A stretch of DNA of 64,000 bases, taken from assembly GCF_001269925.1 (NCBI RefSeq), contig NZ_LHVO01000046.1, positions 186,001 to 250,000 of the forward strand, written 5' to 3'. Below, piece by piece: positions 36,959 through 47,200 of the stretch. The position numbers were made by a program, and so were the translations under genes. This stretch comes from Pseudomonas sp. MIACH. GTDB lineage: Bacteria; Pseudomonadota; Gammaproteobacteria; Pseudomonadales; Pseudomonadaceae. The notes under the pieces are model-generated. The model worked only from the letters and a program-made list of their open reading frames with translations. It was not told where the DNA came from and ran no database searches. The number at the start of each line of letters is the position of its first letter. Position 1 is the stretch's first letter.

Positions 36959-37705
36959 ATGGACAAAGTTGTCATCATCACCGGGGGGAGTCGCGGCATT
37001 GGCGCCGAAACAGCATTGCTGGCGGCGCGCGAAGGTTACCGTATCTGCATCAACTACCACTCAGACGAAAAAGCCGCCCATAGCGTGCTGGAACAGGTGC
37101 GTGCCCTCGGAGCCCAGGCGATTGTCGTGCGGGCTGATGTCAGCATCGAAGATGAAGTGATCGCGCTGTTTCATCGTGTCGACGTCGAGTTGGGCCGCGT
37201 GACCGCGCTGGTCAACAACGCCGGCACTGTGGCGCACAAGGCGCGGGTCGATGAGATGTCTGAATTCCGCATCCTGAACATCATGAAAACCAACGTGCTC
37301 GGGCCGATCCTGTGCGCCAAGCAAGCGGTGCTGCGCATGTCGCCCAAGCACGGCGGGCAGGGCGGCAGTATCGTCAACGTGTCTTCGGTCGCCTCGCGCC
37401 TCGGCTCGCCGGGTGAATACGTCGACTATGCGGCCTCCAAGGGCGCGCTCGATACCTTCACCATCGGCCTGTCTAAAGAAGTGGCGGGCGAGGGCATTCG
37501 CGTCAACGCGGTGCGCCCTGGCTACATCTTCACCGACTTCCACGCCCTCAGCGGCGACCCGGACCGGGTCAGCAAGCTGGAGTCCGGGATTCCCATGGCG
37601 CGTGGGGGGCGGCCGGATGAAGTGGCGGAAGCGATTATCTGGTTGTTGTCGGACAAGGCTTCGTATGCCACGGGGACGTTTGTCGATTTAGGTGGCGGTC
37701 GCTAG
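36959..37705 (+). CDS. Short-chain dehydrogenase/reductase
   Basis: Cytoplasmic NAD(P)-dependent oxidoreductase, 248 aa. The cofactor motif is TGGSRGIGAETALLA, and NNAG is present. The catalytic residues are Ser in VNVSSVASRL and Tyr/Lys in YVDYAASKGAL. The C-terminus ATGTFVDLGGGR is typical of the glucose 1-dehydrogenase/3-oxoacyl reductase-like group. The ATG at 36959 has AGGAG nearby; the frame is open upstream to 36902. Substrate unknown. Confidence 0.9.
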   Translation: MDKVVIITGGSRGIGAETALLAAREGYRICINYHSDEKAAHSVLEQVRALGAQAIVVRADVSIEDEVIALFHRVDVELGRVTALVNNAGTVAHKARVDEMSEFRILNIMKTNVLGPILCAKQAVLRMSPKHGGQGGSIVNVSSVASRLGSPGEYVDYAASKGALDTFTIGLSKEVAGEGIRVNAVRPGYIFTDFHALSGDPDRVSKLESGIPMARGGRPDEVAEAIIWLLSDKASYATGTFVDLGGGR

Positions 37706-37727
37706 CTCATGCAGTGCCTGCACCGGC

Positions 37728-37806
37728 GCCATCGGGAGCAAGCCCCCTCCCACACTTGAGCGTATTCAACGCTCAACATGTGGGAGGGGGCTTGCCCCCG
37801 ATGGCG
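37728..37806. repeat. Facing REP pair between convergent genes
   Basis: Two GTGGGAGGGGGCTTG-type palindromes in opposite orientation, with outer arms GCCATCGGG / CCCGATGGC and an inner GAGCGT / ACGCTC stem. The pair lies between the SDR gene and the convergent MocR gene, where it could act as a bidirectional terminator. Confidence 0.85.
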
Positions 37807-37828
37807 TCAGAACGCTCACCACCATCAC

Positions 37829-39238
37829 TCAGAACGACCGCACAATCCGCCCCAACGTCTCCATCGCCTTTTCCGAGGCCTCAGTCCACGGGCTGCCGTA
37901 GTTCAGGCGAATACAGTTGCGAAATCGCTGGGTCGCCGAGAAGATCGGCCCCGGCGCAATGCTGATGCCTTGCGCCAGGGCCATCTGGAACAACTTCAAC
38001 GAATCGGTTTGCTCCGGCAATTCCAACCACAGGAAATACCCCCCGGCCGGCTGGCTGACGCGCGTCTGTGCCGGGAAATAGCGGGCGATGGCGGCGAGCA
38101 TGGCACTTTGTTGCTCCTCCAGGGCGTAGCGCAATTTACGCAGGTGCCGGTCATAGCCGCCATGTTGCAGATAATCGGCAATTGCTGCCTGGGCCGGCAT
38201 TGAGGGGCACAGTGAGGTCATCAGCTTCAAGCGTTCGACTTTCTGCGCATAGCGCCCGGCAGCCACCCAGCCGACGCGATATCCAGGCGCCAGGCTCTTG
38301 GCGAAGGAGCCGCAATGCATCACCAGGCCTTCGGTGTCGAAGGCCTTGGCCGGCTTCGGTGCCTGTTGCCCGTAATACAATTCGGCGTACACATCGTCCT
38401 CGATCAACGGCACCTGATGGCTGCGCAACAGCTCGACCAGCGCCTGCTTCTTGGCTTCCGGCAGCGTGGCGCCCATGGGGTTCTGGAAGCTGGTCATGGT
38501 CCAGCAAGCCTTGATCGGGTAGCGCTCCAGGGTTTGCCCCAGGGCGGCCAAGTCGATGCCATCGCGTGGGTGCACGGGGATTTCCACCGCCTTGAGCTTC
38601 AGGCGTTCCAGCACTTGCAGGCAGGCGTAGAACGCCGGGGCCTCGATGGCGACCAGGTCGCCCGGCTCGGTAACGGCTTGCAGGCACAGGTTCAACGCTT
38701 CCAGGGCGCCGTTGGTGATCAGCAACTCCTCCATGGGCAGCATCAGGCCGCCGACCATATAGCGCAGGGCTATTTGTCGGCGCAGTTGTGGGTTGCCCGG
38801 CGACATGTCGGTGACCACCAGGCGCGGGTCCATCTCGCGGCTGGCACTGGCCAGGGAGCGGGCCAGGCGTGGCAGCGGAAACAGCATGGGGCTGGGGAAC
38901 GCCGAGCCGAAGGGCACGGTATTGGGGTCTTTGATCGAATCGAGTACCGAGAACACCAACTCGCTGACATCGACTTCGGTGGACTCATGCACCTGCTCGC
39001 TCACCACCGGCTCGGAGAACGGGCTGGGTGCATGGGTGTTGACGAAGTAGCCGGAGCGCGGCCGTGCGCGGATCAGGCCACGGCGTTCCAGCAGGTAGTA
39101 GGCCTGGAACACCGTGGACGGGCTGACGCCATACGTCTGGCTGGCGTAGCGCACCGACGGCACACGCTGGCCGGGGCCGAGTACGCCAGAGCGGATCAGT
39201 TCTGCGATGTCGTCGGCGAATTTTTCGTAGCGTTTCAT
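37829..39238 (-). CDS. MocR-type transcription regulator (GntR HTH plus aminotransferase fold)
   Basis: 469-aa fusion. A GntR winged helix is at the N-terminus (DIAELIRSGVLGPGQRVPSVRYASQTYGVSPSTVFQAY split over two helices). A fold type I PLP domain follows with the Lys-containing loop HCGSFAKSLAPGYRVGW. MocR proteins use PLP and an amino compound as effector and usually control a neighbouring gene. The frame is open to 39322, but the ATG at 39238 (MKRYEKFADDIAELI) is the natural start. A degenerate REP element lies in the leader. The target is not evident: the downstream SDR is convergent. Confidence 0.92.
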   Translation of the reverse strand: MKRYEKFADDIAELIRSGVLGPGQRVPSVRYASQTYGVSPSTVFQAYYLLERRGLIRARPRSGYFVNTHAPSPFSEPVVSEQVHESTEVDVSELVFSVLDSIKDPNTVPFGSAFPSPMLFPLPRLARSLASASREMDPRLVVTDMSPGNPQLRRQIALRYMVGGLMLPMEELLITNGALEALNLCLQAVTEPGDLVAIEAPAFYACLQVLERLKLKAVEIPVHPRDGIDLAALGQTLERYPIKACWTMTSFQNPMGATLPEAKKQALVELLRSHQVPLIEDDVYAELYYGQQAPKPAKAFDTEGLVMHCGSFAKSLAPGYRVGWVAAGRYAQKVERLKLMTSLCPSMPAQAAIADYLQHGGYDRHLRKLRYALEEQQSAMLAAIARYFPAQTRVSQPAGGYFLWLELPEQTDSLKLFQMALAQGISIAPGPIFSATQRFRNCIRLNYGSPWTEASEKAMETLGRIVRSF

Positions 39239-39279
39239 TTTGGCCTTAAACAAATGTTTTATATGAGTGGAGATCCCAA

Positions 39280-39309
39280 TGTGGGGGGGGGCTGGCCCAC
39301 CCCCACATT
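39280..39309. repeat. Degenerate REP-like palindrome
   Basis: AATGTGGGGGGGGGCTGGCC with a facing CCCACCCCCACATT arm, a diverged member of the GTGGGAGGGGGC family, in the gap between ccoG and the MocR gene. Confidence 0.7.
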
Positions 39310-39338
39310 TGATCTTCATCATTTTTGATACCCAGGTA

Positions 39339-40748
39339 TCAGCGGTTTAACGGCGCCACGAAGCGGCTGTCGGCTGCGGTAGAGATCCACGGTTCATCAA
39401 CGTCCGTCACCTTGAACCGCAGGGTCTGCGAACTGCTCGCCGGGGTATCCGCCAGCAGCGCCACCGACACCGGCACATCGACGATTTCCCCCGGCGCCAG
39501 GCTGATCTCGGTCTTGCCCTGCAACTGGAAGCCTTTGGCGTCCAGCAGTTCCAGGCGGTACTCCTGGCGCTGCTGGGTCTTGTTGATGACCTTGAGACTG
39601 TAGATATTTTCGATCTGGCCCTGGGCGTTCTCGCGGAACATGCCACGGTCCTTGGTCACGTCGAGCGACACCATTGGCCGCTGCACCAGTGCCACCACCA
39701 ACGCGGCAATCATCACCAGCAGCACCGCACTGTAGCCGATCAGGCGTGGCCTGAGCAGATGGGGCTTGCCGCCTTGCAATTGATGCTCGGAGGTATAGCT
39801 CACCAGGCCCCGCGCATAGCCCATCTTGTCCATGATCGAATCACAGGCGTCGATGCACGCCGCACAGCCGATGCATTCCATCTGCAGGCCGTCGCGGATG
39901 TCGATACCGGTGGGGCAGACCTGCACGCACAGCTGACAGTCAATGCAGTCGCCGAGGCCGACATCCGCCGGTTTGGCCTCGCGTTTACGCGGGCCGCGAT
40001 GCTCGCCCCGAGCGGTATCGTAGGAGATAGTCAGCGTGTCTTTATCGAACATCACGCTCTGGAATCGCGCATACGGACACATGTGCATGCACACCGCTTC
40101 GCGCAGCCAACCGGCATTGATATAGGTGGCGCCGGTAAAAAACAGCACCCAGAACAGGCTCACGCCACCCATTTGCCAGGTCAGCAATTCGGCGGCCAAC
40201 GGACGAATCGGCGTGAAGTAGCCAACAAACGTCAGTCCCGTCAGCACGCTGATGCCCAGCCACAAGGTGTGTTTGGCCGAGCGCCGCGCGAGTTTGTCCA
40301 GGCTCCAGGGGGCGGCGTGCAGCTTGATGCGTTGGTTGCGCTCGCCCTCGGTGATTTTTTCGCACCACATGAACAGCCAGGTAAACGAGCTTTGCGGGCA
40401 GGTGTAGCCACACCACACTCGACCGGCGAACACGGTAATCGCAAACAGGCCGAAGGCGCAGATGATCAGCAGCGCGGACAACAGGATGAAATCCTGGGGC
40501 CAGAAGGTCGCGCCGAAAATATGGAATTTGCTTTCGGCCAAGTCCCACAGCACCGCTTGCCGCCCACCCCAGTTCAGCCACACCGTGCCGAAAAATGCCA
40601 GGAACAGAAAGCCAGCGCCGGCCACGCGCAAGGTGCGGAACAGGCCGGTGAAGCTACGGGTATGGATCAGGTTGTCGCTGGATTTGGCCTTCACCTTCTT
40701 TGGGTGTATGGGCTCAAAGGTTTCCACGGTTGGGATTCGTTCGCTCAT
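39339..40748 (-). CDS. ccoG: Cytochrome c oxidase accessory protein CcoG (FixG/RdxA)
   Basis: Membrane-bound iron-sulphur protein involved in copper supply to cbb3 oxidase. About five membrane segments surround VWCGYTCPQSSFTWLFMWCE. A di-cluster ferredoxin region has CIDCQLCVQVCP and CIGCAACIDACD. A C-terminal periplasmic Ig-like FixG domain follows. The ATG at 40748 (MSERIPTVETFEP) gives 469 aa, the normal length. The gene stands apart from any ccoNOQP or ccoHIS genes in this window, so it may be a second copy. A CTGAT-N4-ATCAA element upstream could be an Anr site. Confidence 0.93.
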   Translation of the reverse strand: MSERIPTVETFEPIHPKKVKAKSSDNLIHTRSFTGLFRTLRVAGAGFLFLAFFGTVWLNWGGRQAVLWDLAESKFHIFGATFWPQDFILLSALLIICAFGLFAITVFAGRVWCGYTCPQSSFTWLFMWCEKITEGERNQRIKLHAAPWSLDKLARRSAKHTLWLGISVLTGLTFVGYFTPIRPLAAELLTWQMGGVSLFWVLFFTGATYINAGWLREAVCMHMCPYARFQSVMFDKDTLTISYDTARGEHRGPRKREAKPADVGLGDCIDCQLCVQVCPTGIDIRDGLQMECIGCAACIDACDSIMDKMGYARGLVSYTSEHQLQGGKPHLLRPRLIGYSAVLLVMIAALVVALVQRPMVSLDVTKDRGMFRENAQGQIENIYSLKVINKTQQRQEYRLELLDAKGFQLQGKTEISLAPGEIVDVPVSVALLADTPASSSQTLRFKVTDVDEPWISTAADSRFVAPLNR

Positions 40749-40918
40749 GGTCGTTCGCTCATCAGCCTCCATCAGGCCAATCAACTATGAGCGCCAGTCT
40801 GTTTGCATAACAGACTCAGGTGGGTCGATAAAAAGCGGATCAGATGGGATTTCTGTGCGTCCCTGCGGCAATGTGCTGCACCCCACGGTTAAAGGGGTAC
40901 AGCCTTGTCCAGCAAGAG

Positions 40919-40932
40919 CTGATACAGATCAA
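40919..40932. promoter_or_regulatory. Candidate Anr/FNR box
   Basis: CTGAT-ACAG-ATCAA matches TTGAT-N4-ATCAA at 9 of 10 positions. It lies about 170 bp upstream of ccoG and directly behind the stop of the small protein gene. cbb3 genes are commonly under Anr control in Pseudomonas, so a role for ccoG is plausible but the distance is long. Confidence 0.4.
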
Positions 40933-41172
40933 TTAAATCAGCGAACCAGGTTCGTCCGCCTTTACGTGCTGTCGTCCATCGTGGGCGCCTGCCACCGTCA
41001 GGGCGTCCGCCTCGGCTTCGGTGATGTAGATCCGCTCGGCCGCCAATTCCACATACGACATGGATTTTTCGGTGTCGGTCACGATATTGACGCGGGTGGC
41101 TGGCACGCTCTGTTCCTGGCCATTGTCGTCGAGCATGAAGTAGCACAGCTGGTTTTCGATACGTAGGGTCAT
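40933..41172 (-). CDS. Small conserved protein (DUF3203-like), 79 aa
   Basis: Short soluble protein MTLRIENQLCYFMLDDNGQE onward, ending HVKADEPGSLI, with alternating strands and a helix (ITEAEADALTVAGAHDG). It resembles small Pseudomonas-specific proteins annotated as DUF3203, an assignment made from memory of the pattern. The start at 41172 is supported by a strong AAGGAGATC site; the frame is open to 41190. Divergent from the MgtC gene and upstream of ccoG on the same strand. Function unknown. Confidence 0.78.
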   Translation of the reverse strand: MTLRIENQLCYFMLDDNGQEQSVPATRVNIVTDTEKSMSYVELAAERIYITEAEADALTVAGAHDGRQHVKADEPGSLI

Positions 41173-41292
41173 GCCGATCTCCTTTTTCATGGGCTATAGG
41201 GGTTAGGGCTGCGCAATCGGCGTGGGTTCAAGGCAACTGACTGGCGGTCGCCGCTGTCCATCCTTTACCGACAAAGACAACGGACGGCATCC

Positions 41293-41784
41293 ATGAACGC
41301 CTGGTGGCACGAAGTGTGGCAAACCCTGCAAGCCGAATTCGCCGATATCGGCGATGCGAAGCAAGTGACACAAATCACCGTGCGCCTGCTGATCGCAGCG
41401 ATCCTTGGCGGCATCCTTGGCTTTGAGCGCGAGAGCAAGGGCAAGGCGGCGGGTGTGCGCACCCACATGCTGGTGGCCTTGGGCGCGGCGCTGTTTGTGC
41501 TGGTGCCGCAGATGTCCGGCAATCAGGCGGATGCCATGAGCCGCGTGGTGCAGGGCGTGATTGCCGGGATTGGGTTCCTGGGGGCCGGTACCATCATCAA
41601 AGGCAAGGATGATGAAGAAGGGCATGTGAAAGGCCTGACCACCGCGGCGGGTTTGTGGATGACCGCTGCGATTGGGGTCTCGGCCGGGTTGGGTCGGGAA
41701 TCGACAGCGGTGCTGAGTACCTTGCTTGCATTGGCGGTGTTCAGTGTGATGCCAAAAATCGTCAAGCGGTTCGAGAAGGACTGA
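41293..41784 (+). CDS. MgtC/SapB family membrane protein
   Basis: 163 aa with four to five membrane helices. The conserved segment LGGILGFERESKGKAAGVRT, with its Arg and Glu, marks the MgtC/SapB family, as does GFLGAGTIIKG. MgtC proteins act in Mg-limitation and acid tolerance and inhibit the F-type ATP synthase in known cases. This short form lacks the C-terminal ACT-like domain of Salmonella MgtC, so its role is less certain. Its last 23 bp overlap the convergent Pro-rich gene. Confidence 0.9.
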   Translation: MNAWWHEVWQTLQAEFADIGDAKQVTQITVRLLIAAILGGILGFERESKGKAAGVRTHMLVALGAALFVLVPQMSGNQADAMSRVVQGVIAGIGFLGAGTIIKGKDDEEGHVKGLTTAAGLWMTAAIGVSAGLGRESTAVLSTLLALAVFSVMPKIVKRFEKD

Positions 41785-41938
41785 CGATCACCGGCGGCAT
41801 GGTCGTCGGCGGTTCTTCCACCGGTGGCGGCTCATTTTCCGGCGGTTCCTTCTCGGGAATCGGTGATGGCTCGGTGGGCGGCAGGGTCGGGTTGTCGATA
41901 TTCGGGTCCGGGGTTTCTGCAGGGATCGGGATATTCAT
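41762..41938 (-). CDS. Small proline-rich protein, 58 aa
   Basis: Starts MNIPIPAETPDPNIDNPTLP and is dominated by Pro and Glu (PEKEPPENEPPPVEEPPTT). No hydrophobic segment is present, so it should be a disordered soluble protein. A strong AAGGAGG ribosome site lies eight bases before the ATG at 41938, which argues that it is real despite low complexity. Small Pro-rich proteins of this kind occur next to glgE in other pseudomonads as far as I recall. Function unknown. Confidence 0.65.
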   Translation of the reverse strand: MNIPIPAETPDPNIDNPTLPPTEPSPIPEKEPPENEPPPVEEPPTTMPPVIVSPSRTA

Positions 41939-42142
41939 CGGTGTGGCCTCCTTTGTGCTTTGCTCTACCGGTGGACATCCGCCGATGCGAATTGATTCCC
42001 CGCCCAATGGCGGTACATCCACCTGAACTTTTAACCTCGGCCCAAGCTCGGACCTATAGCGGCCCTGCTCAGGGAGAGCGCTGCCGTATCAGAATTCGGA
42101 TCAAGCAAAGAGCGTCCACAGGGCGTAAGGGGAAGATGCTCG

Positions 42143-44131
42143 ATGACTGCTGAAACACTGGCTCCAGAAGATTCCATATTGCCGCTGTCCCAGGCGCTGT
42201 TGTTGCCCAGGATCGCGATAGAAAGCACCTCACCCGTGATCGACGGCGGCGAATTTGCTGTCAAGGCTGTGGTTGGCCAGCGGGTCAATGTCACCAGTAA
42301 GGTATTCGCCGACGGCCACGACAAGCTCGCGGTCCTGATCCGCTGGCGTGCGCGGCATGAAGAAAGCTGGCACAGCGTGGTCATGAACGACGTGGGCAAC
42401 AATGGCTGGGAAGGCGCGTTTACCGTCAGCGTCCAAGGCCCCCACGAATACTGCATAGAGGCCTGGATCGATACCTTCGCCAGCTTCTGCTACGAATTGC
42501 GCAAGAAGCATGAAGCCGGTGTGCCGGTCAGCCTGGAGTTGCAGGAAGGGCGCAGCCTGGTGTTGCAGGCCGCCGAGCGCAGCGACAATGAACTGCGCGA
42601 CCGCCTGATGCTGCTGCACCACGAACTCTCCGGCCTGCTGGAAACCGAGCAGGTCGCGCTGTTTTTGCACGAAGACAGTGCACACCTGATGACCCAGGCC
42701 GACCACCGCGCCTACTTGAGCATCAGCGCCGTGTACCCCATTGATGTGGAACGCGAAGCCGCGCAATTTGCCAGCTGGTACGAGCTGTTCCCCCGTTCGA
42801 TCACCGACGATCCCGCACGCCACGGTACGTTTAATGACGTGCACGCGCGTTTGCCGATGATTCATGACATGGGTTTCGACGTGCTGTACTTCCCGCCGAT
42901 CCATCCGATCGGGCGCAGCCACCGTAAGGGCAAGAATAATTCCCTGACCGCCGGCCCCGATGATCCAGGCAGCCCGTATGCCATCGGCAGCGAGGAGGGT
43001 GGCCACGAGGCGATCCACCCGCAATTGGGCAGCCGTGACGATTTCCGTCGCCTGGTCCAGGCCGCCGCCGAGCATGGCCTGGAAATCGCGCTGGATTTCG
43101 CCATCCAGTGTTCCCAGGATCACCCATGGCTCAAGCAGCACCCGGGCTGGTTCAACTGGCGCCCGGACGGCACGATCAAATACGCCGAGAACCCGCCGAA
43201 GAAGTACCAGGACATCGTCAACGTCGACTTCTACGCGGCGGATGCGATCCCGGGCCTGTGGACCGAACTGCGCGACGTGGTGGTGGGCTGGGTGGAAGAG
43301 GGCGTGAAGACCTTTCGGGTCGACAACCCCCACACCAAGCCGCTGCCCTTTTGGCAATGGCTGATCAGCGATGTGCGAGCCAAGTACCCCGAGGTGATCT
43401 TCCTCGCCGAAGCGTTCACCACCCCGGCGATGATGGCGCGCCTGGGCAAGGTCGGTTACTCCCAGAGCTACACCTATTTCACCTGGCGCAATAGCAAGGC
43501 CGAGCTGGCCGAGTACCTGACGCAATTGAACGAGTCGCCGTGGCGCGAATGCTACCGGCCGAACTTTTTCGTCAATACGCCGGACATCAACCCAGGCTTC
43601 CTGCACCAATCAGGACGTCCGGGTTTCCTCATCCGCGCGGCGCTCGCCACCATGGGCTCAGGCCTGTGGGGCATGTATTCGGGCTTTGAGCTGTGCGAAG
43701 CGGCACCCGTACCGGGCAAAGAGGAATACCTGGACTCGGAGAAATACGAGATCCGCCCAAGGGATTTCACTGCACCCGGCAATATCATCGCCGAGATCGC
43801 CCAGCTCAATCGCATCCGCCGCCAAAACCCGGCATTGCAGACCCACCTGGGCCTGAAGCTCTACAACGCCTGGAACGACAACATCCTGTACTTCGGCAAG
43901 CGCAGCGAGGATGGCAGCAACTTCATCCTGGTGGCGGTCAACCTCGACCCGTTCAATGCCCAGGAAGCCCACTTCGAGCTGCCGCTATGGGAATTGGGCC
44001 TGCCGGACGATGCTCAGACCCAAGGCGAAGACCTGATGAACGGTCATCGCTGGACCTGGTACGGCAAGACCCAGTGGATGCGGCTTGAGCCGCACATGCC
44101 GTTCGGGATCTGGCGCATCACTGTTTCCTAA
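42143..44131 (+). CDS. glgE: Alpha-1,4-glucan:maltose-1-phosphate maltosyltransferase
   Basis: GH13_3 enzyme of 662 aa that extends alpha-glucans with maltose units from maltose 1-phosphate. An N-terminal Ig-like domain with PRIAIESTSPVIDGGEFAVK precedes the TIM barrel. The catalytic Asp is in VKTFRVDNPHTKPLPFW and the acid Glu in IFLAEAFTTPAMM; YFPPIHPIGRSHRKGKNN is a GlgE hallmark. It is the first of three genes, with treS-mak and glgB, that convert trehalose to branched glucan through maltose 1-phosphate. Confidence 0.96.
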   Translation: MTAETLAPEDSILPLSQALLLPRIAIESTSPVIDGGEFAVKAVVGQRVNVTSKVFADGHDKLAVLIRWRARHEESWHSVVMNDVGNNGWEGAFTVSVQGPHEYCIEAWIDTFASFCYELRKKHEAGVPVSLELQEGRSLVLQAAERSDNELRDRLMLLHHELSGLLETEQVALFLHEDSAHLMTQADHRAYLSISAVYPIDVEREAAQFASWYELFPRSITDDPARHGTFNDVHARLPMIHDMGFDVLYFPPIHPIGRSHRKGKNNSLTAGPDDPGSPYAIGSEEGGHEAIHPQLGSRDDFRRLVQAAAEHGLEIALDFAIQCSQDHPWLKQHPGWFNWRPDGTIKYAENPPKKYQDIVNVDFYAADAIPGLWTELRDVVVGWVEEGVKTFRVDNPHTKPLPFWQWLISDVRAKYPEVIFLAEAFTTPAMMARLGKVGYSQSYTYFTWRNSKAELAEYLTQLNESPWRECYRPNFFVNTPDINPGFLHQSGRPGFLIRAALATMGSGLWGMYSGFELCEAAPVPGKEEYLDSEKYEIRPRDFTAPGNIIAEIAQLNRIRRQNPALQTHLGLKLYNAWNDNILYFGKRSEDGSNFILVAVNLDPFNAQEAHFELPLWELGLPDDAQTQGEDLMNGHRWTWYGKTQWMRLEPHMPFGIWRITVS

Positions 44132-44148
44132 GTCTTGCGCAGATCAAC

Positions 44149-44175
44149 TGTGGGAGGGGGCAAGCCCCTCCCACA
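44149..44175. repeat. REP-like palindrome between glgE and treS
   Basis: TGTGGGAGGGGG with facing CCCCTCCCACA, single copy of the GTGGGAGGGGGC family, within the operon gap. Confidence 0.82.
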
Positions 44176-44224
44176 TTGACCCGGTTCAGTCTGCAAGATT
44201 TTTCGAGAATTTCAGGAGTTTCCA

Positions 44225-47200
44225 ATGGCGAAGAAACCCAAGGCTGCCACCTTTATCAAAGACCCGCTCTGGTACAAGGACGCGGTGATCTACCAGGTTC
44301 ACGTCAAATCCTATTTCGACTCCAACAATGACGGCATCGGTGACTTTCCCGGCCTGATCGCCAAGCTCGACTACATCGCCGACCTGGGTGTGAACACCAT
44401 CTGGCTGCTGCCGTTCTACCCCTCGCCACGCCGTGATGACGGTTATGACATCGCCGAATACCGTGGCGTGCACAGCGACTACGGGACCATGGCCGATGCC
44501 AAGCGCTTTATCGCCGAGGCCCACAAGCGCGGGCTGCGGGTGATCACGGAACTGGTGATCAACCACACCTCCGACCAGCACCCGTGGTTCCAGAGGGCAC
44601 GCAAGGCCAAGCCGGGCTCGGCGGCGCGGGACTTCTACGTGTGGTCCGATGACGACCAGAAATACGACGGCACCCGCATCATTTTCCTCGACACCGAAAA
44701 GTCCAACTGGACCTGGGACCCGGTCGCCGGCCAGTACTTCTGGCACCGCTTCTATTCCCACCAGCCGGACCTCAACTTCGACAACCCTCAGGTGATGAAG
44801 GCGGTGCTGTCGGTGATGCGCTATTGGCTGGACATGGGCATCGACGGCCTGCGCCTGGACGCCATCCCCTACCTGATCGAGCGTGATGGCACCAACAACG
44901 AAAACCTGCCGGAAACCCACGACGTTCTCAAGCAGATCCGCGCCGAGATCGACGCCCATTACCCCGATCGCATGCTGCTCGCCGAAGCCAACCAGTGGCC
45001 GGAAGACACGCAGCTGTATTTCGGTGACCGCAAGGGCGATGACGGCGACGAATGCCATATGGCCTTCCACTTCCCGCTGATGCCGCGCATGTACATGGCG
45101 CTGGCCCAGGAAGATCGCTTCCCCATCACCGATATTCTGCGCCAGACCCCGGAGATTCCAGCCAATTGCCAGTGGGCGATCTTCCTGCGCAACCACGATG
45201 AACTGACCCTGGAAATGGTCACCGACAAAGAGCGTGACTACCTGTGGAACTACTACGCCGCTGATCGTCGCGCACGTATCAACCTGGGCATTCGCCGGCG
45301 CCTGGCGCCCTTGATGGAGCGCGACCGCCGCCGTGTGGAGTTGCTCAACAGCCTGCTGCTGTCGATGCCCGGCACGCCGACCCTGTATTACGGTGATGAA
45401 ATCGGCATGGGCGACAACATTTACCTCGGCGACCGCGATGGGGTGCGCACGCCGATGCAATGGTCCATCGACCGCAATGGCGGTTTCTCCCGCGCCGACC
45501 CGGCCAGCCTGGTGCTGCCGCCGATCATGGACCCGCAATATGGCTACCTGTCGGTCAACGTCGAAACCCAGGCCCAGGACCCGCACTCGTTGCTGAACTG
45601 GACCCGACGCATGCTCGCGGTGCGCAAGCAGTCCAAGGCGTTTGGGCGTGGCAGCCTGAAGATGCTCTCGCCGAGCAACCGTCGGATCCTGGCGTATACC
45701 CGCGAATTCACCGGCGAAGACGGGCGTACCGAAATCATCCTGTGTGTGGCCAACGTCTCGCGCAGTGCCCAGGCGGCCGAGCTGGACCTATCGGCCTTTG
45801 CCGGCATGGTTCCGGTCGAAATGCTTGGCGGCAATGCGTTCCCACCCATCGGCCAGCTGAATTTCCTGCTGACCCTGGCGCCTTACGGCTTCTATTGGTT
45901 CGTGCTGGCGGCGGAAAACCAGATGCCCAGCTGGCATGTGGAACCGGCGCAAAGCATGCCTGACTTCACCACCCTGGTTCTGAAGAAACGCATGGAAGAG
46001 CTGCTCGACGAGCCGTGCCGCACCACCCTGGAACAGACCTCGCTGCCGGCCTGGCTGCCGAAACGCCGCTGGTTCGCCGGCAAGGACACCGCGATCGACA
46101 GCGTGCGCATCGCCTATGGCGTGCGGTTCGGCGACGCCGAGCACCCTGTGCTGCTCAGTGAAATTGACGTGACCAGCGCCGGCCAAGTCAGCCGGTATCA
46201 ACTGCCGTTCGGCTTCCTCGGTGAGGACCAGTTCACCAGCGCCTTGCCGCAGCAGTTAGCCCTGGCCCGCGTCCGACGGGTGCGCCAGGTGGGATTGGTG
46301 ACGGATGCCTTCAGCCTGGAGCACTTTATTCGCGCGGTGATCCAGGGCCTGCAGGCCGGCACGGTATTGAATACCAGCGAAGGTGATCTGCGCTTTGAGG
46401 CCACGCCCCACCTGGCCACGCTGCAACTGACGGACGAGTCCCAGGTGCGCTACTTGTCGGCCGAGCAGTCCAACAGCTCGGTGGTGGTCGGCGAGAGCCT
46501 GGTGCTCAAGCTGATCCGCAAAGTCAGCGCCGGGGTGCACCCGGAGCTGGAGATGAGCGCCTACCTGACGGCAGCGGGTTACCCGAATATTTCGCCGCTG
46601 TTGGGCTCGATGGTTCGTCACGATGCCGAAGGCCAGGACAACCTGCTGATGATTGCCCAGGGTTACTTGAGCAATCAGGGCGACGCGTGGGCCTGGACCC
46701 AGAACAACCTGGAACGTGCCATTCGCGATGAACTGGCCGAAGCCATCTCTGAACAGGAACAGCATTACAACGCACTGGGCGAACTGGCCGACTTCGCCGG
46801 TCTGCTCGGCCAGCGCCTGGGTGAAATGCACGGGGTGCTGGGGGCCAAGACCACCAACAAAGACTTCAAGCCCGAGCTGACCACCGCCAAGGACACCCAG
46901 GCCTGGGCCAAGGACGTTGGCGCGCAGATCGACCGCGCGCTGCAATTGCTCAAGCTGCACCAAACCCAATTGAACCCGGCCGATCAGGCGCTGGTCAGTG
47001 AATTGTTGACGCAGAAAAAGGCCATCGGCGCGCAGGTTCAGGCGCTGGCGAAAGCCACGTTGGGTGGACTGCGCATTCGGGTCCACGGTGACTTGCACCT
47101 GGGTCAGGTGCTGGTGGTGAAGGGCGATGCTTATCTGATCGACTTTGAAGGTGAGCCGGCGCGGCCCCTGCATGAACGACGCGGCAAGCACAGCCCGTAT

